A stretch of DNA of 36,473 nt, taken from the NCBI GenBank assembly GCA_041666465.1, contig JBAYGX010000001.1:1-36473 (forward strand), given 5' to 3'. The notes beneath the pieces were generated by a model, which did not search any database, had not been told where the DNA came from, and worked only from the letters and a program-made list of their open reading frames with translations. Position numbers and translations under genes: made by a program. Shown here one piece after another: positions 24,952 through 31,514 of the stretch. How positions within the stretch are numbered: position 1 is the stretch's first letter; each line of letters starts with the position of its first letter. The stretch is from XYC2-FULL-41-22 sp041666465. Lineage in GTDB: Bacteria; Patescibacteriota; Gracilibacteria; UBA1369; UBA12470.

Positions 24952-25317
24952 CTATACAACCGCCAACTTCGCCTCTTCAACAGTAGGATAAGTAGTAATC
25001 AATTGAGTTAAACCAACAACCTGCAAAATATCAACGATATTGCTCTTTGCCTGCGCGATAACGACCTTTCCGCCACCTGCGGAAACTTTGCTATACCAAT
25101 CGGTCAAATAACCGATAGATTTACTATTCATGTACTCAAGTCCGCTAAACTCAAATATCAAATTAATACCTGCGCCGCCTTGTTCAATAACGGTATAGAT
25201 TTTCTTCGCCTCCTCATCGACATTGCTCTCATCGAGCTGTCCGGCGATTTTGATAAGTTTTACCTTTTTTCCACCATTCGTTTGAACATCTTCGAATGTG
25301 ATTGTTGCTTGAGCCAT
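24952..25317 (-). CDS. STAS-domain anti-sigma-factor antagonist (RsbV/SpoIIAA-like)
   Basis: The 121-residue protein is a single STAS domain. The fold is visible as KLIKIAGQLDESNVDEEAKKIY, then NLIFEFSGLEYMNSKSIGYLTDWYSKV, then KVVIAQAKSNIVDILQVVGL. The phosphorylation loop reads YMNSKSIG in place of the usual MDSSGLG; Ser residues remain at the right place. In partner switching the unphosphorylated form binds the HATPase kinase and releases that kinase's target. The kinase gene lies 74 bases upstream on the same strand, so the pair is likely an operon. No sigma factor is adjacent. Confidence 0.9.
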   Translation of the reverse strand: MAQATITFEDVQTNGGKKVKLIKIAGQLDESNVDEEAKKIYTVIEQGGAGINLIFEFSGLEYMNSKSIGYLTDWYSKVSAGGGKVVIAQAKSNIVDILQVVGLTQLITTYPTVEEAKLAVV

Positions 25318-25391
25318 AAATTTTATTTTTATATGTTATTAATTTTTTCTTTTCTTCTCTAATCTCCAATCTATAAGCTATCAACTATACC

Positions 25392-25919
25392 CTACACAAG
25401 CTGCAAATGCGTTATCGTATTCTGCGCATTTAAGATTACCTTATCATCCTGTTCTCGTAAATATTTCTTGGCCTTCACCCTAAGCCCACCATCAGGTTTA
25501 TCTTCAAAAACCAACTCATCAGTCCATTCGGCAACTATTTTCGGCAATCCCCTTCCTCTTAACCCCAAATACTGCGAATGCATCATCGCAACCCTTTCCT
25601 TCACCAAATTCGTCATCTGTTGCGCATTATATTTATTTTGTCCGGTACCGGTATCTTCAACAATTACCTCGATACTCTTTTTCGGTTCATTAACAAATGT
25701 TATCACAACATCCCTCCCCTTCTCGGATCCGTGTTCAATCGCATTATTACAAAGCTCATCAACAACAGATTGGAACCTGTAAGCCCACTGATCGGAAAAA
25801 CCTGTCATATTCTTTGTAAGAGATAAAGTAAAATCTCTTATTCCAGACAAGAAATATGCATTCGTAGGGAGAATAATAGTTATTTTAACAGGTTGAGGTG
25901 TTTCGATTTCGCCAGCCAT
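25392..25919 (-). CDS. RsbW/SpoIIAB-like serine kinase (anti-sigma-type HATPase)
   Basis: The 175-residue protein has a GHKL ATPase domain of the anti-sigma kind. The N box is VVDELCNNAIEHGSEKG (about 48-64), the G1 box VEDTGTG (about 86-92) and the G2 region GLRGRGLPKIV. Such proteins phosphorylate a STAS antagonist and sequester a sigma factor or another target. The STAS partner is the next gene downstream and a chorismate mutase gene lies 54 bases upstream. The phosphatase that would close the cycle is probably the SpoIIE protein at 33950-35089. Confidence 0.9.
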   Translation of the reverse strand: MAGEIETPQPVKITIILPTNAYFLSGIRDFTLSLTKNMTGFSDQWAYRFQSVVDELCNNAIEHGSEKGRDVVITFVNEPKKSIEVIVEDTGTGQNKYNAQQMTNLVKERVAMMHSQYLGLRGRGLPKIVAEWTDELVFEDKPDGGLRVKAKKYLREQDDKVILNAQNTITHLQLV

Positions 25920-25973
25920 GGCACAAAATTTAGTTTTTAAATCATATTATTGTACCAAATTTTCGCCTCTAGG

Positions 25974-26231
25974 TCAACCCTGCGATTTCCGAGACTCCGC
26001 AAAGATAATTTTATAAATCTTTTTCAGCATGTTTTCATCTATACCAACTCGCTTAGCCTCTTCAGAAACCGTTTCCATAATGGAATCCTCGCGTTTTTTA
26101 TCAAAAACTTTCAAACCGCTTTTCTTCTTAATCTCACCTATTTCACCAACCAAACGAAACCTCTCGCCAACCAGGTTAACAATCTTGCGATCTATCTTAT
26201 CGATTTTTCGCCTAATAGAATTTATTTTCAT
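25974..26231 (-). CDS. AroQ-type chorismate mutase
   Basis: The 85-residue all-helical protein matches the monofunctional AroQ fold, which converts chorismate to prephenate. Seen are IRRKIDKIDRKIVNLVGERFRLVGEIGEIKK with the first Arg of the active site near residue 7 and a second near 24-28, Lys near 36-38, then VFDKKREDSIMETV with the Arg-Glu pair. Length fits the single-domain enzyme. No shikimate or aromatic amino-acid gene lies nearby; it heads the group with the RsbW-like and STAS genes. It may be cotranscribed with them, though a regulatory tie is only conjecture. Confidence 0.85.
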   Translation of the reverse strand: MKINSIRRKIDKIDRKIVNLVGERFRLVGEIGEIKKKSGLKVFDKKREDSIMETVSEEAKRVGIDENMLKKIYKIIFAESRKSQG

Positions 26232-26275
26232 AAGAAAATTTTAACAGAAAACTCTCCGCAAAAACCAAAGAAGCA

Positions 26276-26304
26276 TTGACGGATAGGAGGAAAAGGGGTA
26301 TAGT
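26276..26304 (+). promoter_or_regulatory. Strong promoter of the 26335 lipoprotein gene
   Basis: TTGACG (26276-26281), a purine-rich 17-bp spacer ending GGGG, TATAGT (26299-26304); the -10 box starts 36 bases before the ATG. The downstream TTCGCCTC and AACTCAT words match the 24443 promoter. Confidence 0.85.
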
Positions 26305-26334
26305 TCGCCTCTCGTATATATTAACTCATAAAGT

Positions 26335-26997
26335 ATGGAAACGCAGAAAATCAGAACAGCCATTACATTGCTTCTATCATTTGCAGTGGCTTCATGCCAA
26401 GCAAAAGTAACCGATAGACCAGAACCGTTTTATTTCTACGGAGCAGATCATCCTGAAAAAACAGGACCATGCATAGAAGAAGGAAAAACTACAATGAGTC
26501 AAACACCAAATTCAACAGATACTAACAAGGAAAGAGATGCCAATTCAACCATCTTGCACTGTATAGAAATGGCCTTTCAGGGATATGAATGCAGCACCAG
26601 GGATCCGAATTCAATAGCAACCATCGATGACATAACGTGCCATCAGGGGACACCGCCTTCTCGTTACATCAGGGTCGACTCAACCGATAGTAATGACGCA
26701 AAAATATGTAGAGAAGCGGCACGAATATCAGCAAGAACTGTAATACGAAGAGATCCAGAAGCAATAGCGTACTATCAGGAAATAGATAATCGTGCACAAG
26801 ACGCAATATACGATACCATATTCAGCTCATGCATGGAGCACAATACAGCCCTAACAAATTGCAGAGATCGCTCAGATGACCTCCCAGAAACACAAACAAC
26901 ACCAGCGACACAACCATTAAGTAAGAACGGCATTGCAATAATCGAACTACGACCTGTCGACCACAGTGAAAGACTAATTTGCGACAAAAAACTTTAA
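26335..26997 (+). CDS. Putative cysteine-rich lipoprotein
   Basis: The 220-residue protein has a lipoprotein signal: METQKIRTAITLLLSFAVASC, where VASC at about 18-21 fits the lipobox and Cys21 would be the lipidated residue. The mature part is polar and contains about nine more cysteines spread over the chain (GPCIEE, HCIEMAFQGYECS, ITCHQG, ICREAA, SSCMEH, NCRDRS, LICDKK). It matches no family I know. Exported cysteines suggest disulfides. It stands alone with its own promoter and shares promoter layout with the 24501 gene. Confidence 0.72.
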   Translation: METQKIRTAITLLLSFAVASCQAKVTDRPEPFYFYGADHPEKTGPCIEEGKTTMSQTPNSTDTNKERDANSTILHCIEMAFQGYECSTRDPNSIATIDDITCHQGTPPSRYIRVDSTDSNDAKICREAARISARTVIRRDPEAIAYYQEIDNRAQDAIYDTIFSSCMEHNTALTNCRDRSDDLPETQTTPATQPLSKNGIAIIELRPVDHSERLICDKKL

Positions 26998-27078
26998 AAA
27001 ATCAGTAGCTACATAATTCTCTTTCCACTTGCCTTCCGTAAGCCATCCGTACTAATATATCACCGCTTTAATTTTAGC

Positions 27079-27161
27079 TTGGTGTTCGATTCCGCAATCC
27101 TGCCCCGCCAATAACGGGGTTAAAGCGGAAAAAGACAACACTCAAGCGCTAACCCCAAGGA
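27079..27161 (+). promoter_or_regulatory. Structured rpsB (S2) leader
   Basis: The leader can form a long nested hairpin: GTGTT (27082-27086) with AACAC (27137-27141), CCGC (27092-27095) with GCGG (27125-27128), and CCCCG (27103-27107) with CGGGG (27115-27119). Alternatively GGGGTTA-aa-GCG (27116-27127) pairs with CGC-TAACCCC (27147-27156), directly next to the AAGGA sequence (27157-27161) before the ATG. The two folds exclude each other. Ribosomal protein operons often use such leaders for autoregulation; S2 as ligand is inference. Confidence 0.65.
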
Positions 27162-27164
27162 TCT

Positions 27165-27881
27165 ATGGAAAACAGACAAAAAGAGCTGAAAGAAATGCTC
27201 AAAAACGCAGTCCACTTCGGACATGCGACAGCGAAATGGAACCCTTATATGAAGAAATTCATACACGGCGAACGCCAGGGAATCCATGTTTTCGATTTAA
27301 ACAAGACTTACGATGCGCTCAATTCCGCACTCGATTTCTTGAAACAGTCTTCAAAAGAAGGAAAAATAATTCTTTTCGTTAACACGAAACAACAAGCAAC
27401 AGACCTCGTCAGAGAGGCCGCTTTAGACTGCAAAATGCCTTATGTAACCCAAAAATGGGTACCGGGTCTTATCACAAATTTTCAAACAATTAAGCAAAGA
27501 ATCAGATACCTAAAGAAACTTAAAGAAGAAGAGATAACCGGTGAATTCGCGAAATACACCAAAAAAGAGGGCTTAAATCTAAAAAAGACAATCAATAAAC
27601 TCGAAACCGCACTTGGCGGTGTTCAGGAATTAAACAGAATTCCGGATGTTGTTTTGATGTTTGATGTAAGCCGAGATACAAACGCCGTAAAAGAAGCTTC
27701 ACGCGCCGGAGTAAGAATCGTCGGGATAACAGATTCAAATGCAGACCCGAAAAAAATCGATTTTCCAATCCCGGCAAACGACGATGCAATCAAATCACTC
27801 ACTTACTTAACAAAGAAATTCACGGAAGCCATTAAGGACGGAAAAGCCGGTGCTTCCAACAGTAGCCCAGTAATAAAATAA
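27165..27881 (+). CDS. rpsB: 30S ribosomal protein S2
   Basis: S2 binds the 30S subunit late in assembly. The 238-residue protein has the diagnostic start ENRQKELKEMLKNAVHFGHATAKWNPYMKKFI, the middle VTQKWVPGLITNFQTIKQRIRYL and the end ASRAGVRIVGITDSNADPKKIDFPIPANDDA. Length is standard. It follows the structured leader at 27079-27161, one of the few places in the window with a recognisable Shine-Dalgarno-like AAGGA. A membrane protein gene separates it from tsf. Confidence 0.98.
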   Translation: MENRQKELKEMLKNAVHFGHATAKWNPYMKKFIHGERQGIHVFDLNKTYDALNSALDFLKQSSKEGKIILFVNTKQQATDLVREAALDCKMPYVTQKWVPGLITNFQTIKQRIRYLKKLKEEEITGEFAKYTKKEGLNLKKTINKLETALGGVQELNRIPDVVLMFDVSRDTNAVKEASRAGVRIVGITDSNADPKKIDFPIPANDDAIKSLTYLTKKFTEAIKDGKAGASNSSPVIK

Positions 27882-27912
27882 AGGGCACTCCAATCCTTAA
27901 CCCATTTTAAAA

Positions 27913-28377
27913 ATGGCTGAAGAAAACAAAAAGCAGGAAACCGCACCGCAAACCACCCCTCCATCTCCACAACCGGAGAAAGTACAACAAGAGGAAAAAC
28001 CAAAAATCTCTCAAGAAGAAAGATTCCTTTCCGCAGTAGCTTATTTAAGTATCGGCTTTTTAATCCCTCTCATACTAAAACCTGACAGTAAGACTTGCCA
28101 ATTCCACGCCAAACAAGGCGCAGGCATGTTTGTATTGTGCATAATTGTGCTCTTCATATTATTAATTATGCCAATGATCGGAACTCTTCTTTTCTTGGGA
28201 TTTTTCGGACTATCCGTATTATCAATTTATAAAGCTTATACAGGAGAAGAATGGAGGATACCGGTATTAAGCGAATTTGCAGGAAAAGTAGATTTGAATA
28301 AATTGATGATGACAACTCCGGCAAAAGAACAACCGAAAGCTCAAGAAACTCCACCGGCAACCACTCCAAAACAGTAA
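27913..28377 (+). CDS. Tic20/DUF4870-like small membrane protein
   Basis: The 154-residue protein has an extended Pro/Gln/Glu-rich N-terminus (1-38), then two or three hydrophobic segments. FLSAVAYLSIGFLIPLIL followed by FHAKQGAGMFVLCIIVLFILLIM is the signature of the DUF4870/Tic20-like group (AYL...FxAxQ). The C-terminus is again Pro/Gln/Thr-rich and disordered. The function of this group in bacteria is not known. Its place between rpsB and tsf, 31 and 34 bases from each, means it is part of the translation operon and made at similar levels, which is odd for a membrane protein. Confidence 0.78.
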   Translation: MAEENKKQETAPQTTPPSPQPEKVQQEEKPKISQEERFLSAVAYLSIGFLIPLILKPDSKTCQFHAKQGAGMFVLCIIVLFILLIMPMIGTLLFLGFFGLSVLSIYKAYTGEEWRIPVLSEFAGKVDLNKLMMTTPAKEQPKAQETPPATTPKQ

Positions 28378-28411
28378 CTGCAATAACAATTTAAATAACC
28401 CTTACGAAAAT

Positions 28412-29170
28412 ATGTCAGTCACACTTGAACAAATAAAAAAACTCCGAGATGCAACGGGAGTATCAACAATGGCATGCAAAAAAGCGCTTGAGGAAGCCAA
28501 TGGTGACCAGGAAAAAGCTGTCGAGATATTAAGAAAAACCGGAGAAGCAAAATCACAAGCAAGAGCGGAAAGATCAACCTCTCAAGGTGTAATATCGGTC
28601 GCGGAAAAATCCGATAAAGCGGCGATAATCAATTTGGCATGTGAAACGGATTTCGTTGCAAGAAATGAAGATTTCATTGCATCGGCAAAAAAAATCGCGG
28701 AAGAATTGCTAAAAAATGAAAGTTACGACTCCACTCAAATTGTAAACGACTTAAATCTCAAACTTGGTGAAAAAATCGAAGTGAAAGATACGAAATTCGT
28801 GGAAGGAAAAGTTCTTGGAACTTACATACACTCAAACAATAAAATAGGTGTAGTTGTCGCTCTCACAGGCGGAGAAGTCGAAACGGCAAAAGACATAGCA
28901 ATGCATGTGGCAGCAATGAATCCGGCATATTTAAATCCTGAAGAAGTATCTGAAATATCAGTAACAAAAGAAAAGGAAATCTGGACAGACCAACTCAAAA
29001 AAGAAGGCAAACCGGAACAAATTTGGGATAAAATCATGATCGGAAAAGAGAAAAAATTCCGCGAGGAAAACGCACTGACAAAACAACCTTTCGTTAAAAA
29101 TCCTGAAATTACAGTTGAAAAACTTCTCGGCACAAATAAAATCGAGAAATTTATAAGATTGTCAGTTTAA
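28412..29170 (+). CDS. tsf: Elongation factor Ts
   Basis: EF-Ts exchanges GDP on EF-Tu. The 252-residue protein begins with the UBA-like domain (LEQIKKLRDATGVSTMACKKALEEANGDQEKAVEILRKTG) and has the EF-Tu-interacting core motif ACETDFVARNEDF (about 76-88). A single dimerisation domain follows (VALTGGEVETAKDIAMHVAAMNP). The length lies between the short Thermus type (about 196) and the E. coli type (283). It is 3 bases upstream of ribBA, so riboflavin genes are carried on the same transcript. Confidence 0.97.
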   Translation: MSVTLEQIKKLRDATGVSTMACKKALEEANGDQEKAVEILRKTGEAKSQARAERSTSQGVISVAEKSDKAAIINLACETDFVARNEDFIASAKKIAEELLKNESYDSTQIVNDLNLKLGEKIEVKDTKFVEGKVLGTYIHSNNKIGVVVALTGGEVETAKDIAMHVAAMNPAYLNPEEVSEISVTKEKEIWTDQLKKEGKPEQIWDKIMIGKEKKFREENALTKQPFVKNPEITVEKLLGTNKIEKFIRLSV

Positions 29171-29173
29171 AAA

Positions 29174-30409
29174 ATGCGAAAAAATCAGGATAAAATTAAA
29201 AGCGCCATAAAGGACATCAAAGCCGGCAAAATGGTTATCATTGTCGACGACGAGGATCGTGAAAACGAAGGTGATTTAATGTTTGCCTCCGAACATGTAA
29301 CTCCGGAAAAAATAAATTTCATGATGCGAGAAGGACGCGGTCTAATTTGTATTTCTATAACAAAAGAAACCGCAGAAAAACTTGGACTCAAACCAATGGT
29401 TGAATTCAATGAGGAAAATACAAAATGCAATTTTACGATTTCGACAGACGCAAAAAAAGGTGTGACCACGGGAATATCCGCAAAGGACAGAACCACCACG
29501 ATAAAAACGATTATCAATAAACGATCGACTGAAAAAGATTTGGCAAAACCGGGCCATATCTTCCCGTTAATAACCAGAAAAGGCGGTGTACTTGTTAGAG
29601 CCGGACATACTGAAGCCGCTCACGACCTTGCGCTACTTGCGGGACTAACTCCGTCCGGAGTGATTTGCGAAATTGCAAAAGAAAATGGCGAAATGGCACG
29701 GATGGAAGATTTAAAAAAATTCGCACACAAACATTCACTTTCGATAATTTCAATAAAAGAACTTATTGAATATAGAATTTCATGTCCGAACACCGTTCAA
29801 GAAAAACAAGAAAGCTTAATTAAAAAAGAAGTGGAAACGGAACTTTCGACAGAATACGGAAAAATGAAAATAGCGGTTTATAAAAGCTTAACAGATGGGA
29901 AAGAACACATCGCTCTAGTAAAAGGATTCGTTAAAGGCAAAAAAAATATATTGGTCAGAGTACATTCGGAATGTATGACTGGAGATCTTTTCAAATCAAC
30001 ACAATGCGATTGCAGAAACCAGCTCGATAAAAGCTTGAAACTTATAAATCAAGCGAAAGAAGGAGTCCTTCTCTACATGCGACAAGAAGGTCGCGGGATA
30101 GGGCTTATAAACAAATTAAAGGCTTACAACTTGCAAAAAAAAGGTTTCGACACAGTTGAGGCAAACCAAAAACTCGGATTTGCAGCGGATTTAAGAGATT
30201 ACGGAATCGGAGCTCAAATACTTGCCGATTTGGGATTAAGTGAAATAAAATTACTTACCAACAACCCTAAAAAAATAATAGGATTGGAAGGATATGGACT
30301 AAAAATTACAAAAAGAATACCAATTGAAATAAAACCAAACGAAATAAATAAAAAATACCTTGCCACAAAAAGAACAAAACTCGGACATTTGCTCGAGAAC
30401 AAAAGATGA
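29174..30409 (+). CDS. ribBA: RibBA: DHBP synthase / GTP cyclohydrolase II
   Basis: The bifunctional protein makes both starting branches of riboflavin synthesis: 3,4-dihydroxy-2-butanone 4-phosphate from ribulose 5-phosphate, and the pyrimidine precursor from GTP. The N-terminal domain (about 1-205) has the acidic metal loop DDEDRENEGD (25-34) and the RAGHTEAAHDLA block. The C-terminal domain (about 228-411) has zinc ligands Cys267, Cys278 and Cys280 in HSECMTGDLFKSTQCDC and the MRQEGRGIGL motif (302-311). It lies 3 bases after tsf and overlaps ribD by 50 bases in another frame. Confidence 0.96.
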   Translation: MRKNQDKIKSAIKDIKAGKMVIIVDDEDRENEGDLMFASEHVTPEKINFMMREGRGLICISITKETAEKLGLKPMVEFNEENTKCNFTISTDAKKGVTTGISAKDRTTTIKTIINKRSTEKDLAKPGHIFPLITRKGGVLVRAGHTEAAHDLALLAGLTPSGVICEIAKENGEMARMEDLKKFAHKHSLSIISIKELIEYRISCPNTVQEKQESLIKKEVETELSTEYGKMKIAVYKSLTDGKEHIALVKGFVKGKKNILVRVHSECMTGDLFKSTQCDCRNQLDKSLKLINQAKEGVLLYMRQEGRGIGLINKLKAYNLQKKGFDTVEANQKLGFAADLRDYGIGAQILADLGLSEIKLLTNNPKKIIGLEGYGLKITKRIPIEIKPNEINKKYLATKRTKLGHLLENKR

Positions 30410-31448
30410 ATTTTTCATAAGAGAAACTTTCACAATAGCAAAAAAAGCAAAATCACTAACCTATCCCAACCCGTTAGTGGGAGCTTTGCTAATAAAAAAC
30501 AATGAGATAATCGGAGAAGGATATCACAAAAAATACGGTGGTCCACATGCGGAAGTCGAAGCCATAAACGACTGCCTCCACAAAGGGAATTCACCAAAAG
30601 ACAGTACTCTATATGTAAGCCTCGAACCTTGCTCTCATCACGGAAAAACACCACCATGCACGGATTTAATAATAAAAAGCGGTATTAAAAAAGTTGTTTT
30701 CCCCTTCATGGATCCGAATCCAAAAGTAAACGGTCTCGAAGAACTCAAAAAAGCCGGCATCGAAACTACCTGTGGAATATTGGCACATCAAGCAAGAAGT
30801 TTTAATCAAGCATTCCTTAAACATCAAACGACAGGAATGCCTTTTGTAACATTAAAAATCGCCTCAAGTATCGATTTCAAAATATGGTCACCCGAAATTA
30901 CAAAAATAACAGGTCTGGAATCACAAAAATTCGTACACGAATTACGATCAAAATCGACAAGCGTACTAACCGGCATCGGTACAATACTAAAAGACAACCC
31001 CTATCTAACAGTACGGCTTGTTAAAGGCAAAAATCCAACACCGGTAATTCTCGACAGCACTCTAAAAATACCCCTAAAAAGCAATGTTTTAAAACAAAAA
31101 AACACAATAATTTGCACAACCATCAAAAACTCACCAAAAAAAGAACAACTGAAAAAACTTGGAATCAAAATTTTAACATTCAAAACTCTTTCAAACTTAA
31201 AACCGATACTAAAAAAACTGGCGGATCTTGGTCACATAAACATCCTAGTTGAAGGCGGACAAAAAATAATAAATTCGTTTATAAATCAAAACTTAACCGA
31301 CAGGATTTTACTACTGATATCGGATATAGAACTCGGCGAATACGGACCGGCTACATTACCAAAATCACTACCAAATTTCGAAATAACAAATACGAAAAAA
31401 CTAAAAAAAGATATAATGTTGGAGCTCCGCCAAATTCACCATCTGTAA
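30360..31448 (+). CDS. ribD: RibD: pyrimidine deaminase/reductase, start uncertain (TTG)
   Basis: The protein carries out steps 2 and 3 of riboflavin synthesis. The deaminase domain has HAEVEA (63-68) and PCSHHGKTPPC (90-100), the zinc site His63, Cys91, Cys100. The reductase domain starts near residue 160 (PFVTLKIASSIDFKIW) and has LVEGGQKIINSF near the end. The frame has no ATG near its beginning. The only ordinary candidate is TTG at 30360, inside ribBA, which adds about 15 residues before DEFFIRETFTIAKKA, where the family normally begins. Other possibilities are a +1 frameshift from ribBA or a sequence error. ribE and ribH are not adjacent. Confidence 0.9.
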   Translation: MPQKEQNSDICSRTKDEFFIRETFTIAKKAKSLTYPNPLVGALLIKNNEIIGEGYHKKYGGPHAEVEAINDCLHKGNSPKDSTLYVSLEPCSHHGKTPPCTDLIIKSGIKKVVFPFMDPNPKVNGLEELKKAGIETTCGILAHQARSFNQAFLKHQTTGMPFVTLKIASSIDFKIWSPEITKITGLESQKFVHELRSKSTSVLTGIGTILKDNPYLTVRLVKGKNPTPVILDSTLKIPLKSNVLKQKNTIICTTIKNSPKKEQLKKLGIKILTFKTLSNLKPILKKLADLGHINILVEGGQKIINSFINQNLTDRILLLISDIELGEYGPATLPKSLPNFEITNTKKLKKDIMLELRQIHHL

Positions 31449-31464
31449 TCCACAACCTCTAATC

Positions 31465-31493
31465 TGGACTTCAGTCAGGAAAAATGGTATAAT
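31465..31493 (+). promoter_or_regulatory. Promoter of the transporter-HEAT / SpoIIE pair
   Basis: TGGACT (31465-31470), 17-bp spacer, perfect TATAAT (31488-31493), 27 bases from -10 start to the ATG at 31515. It sits in a 66-base spacer after ribD and separates this pair from the rib operon. Confidence 0.65.
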
Positions 31494-31514
31494 TTTCTGA
31501 TATAACTGAAGCTC

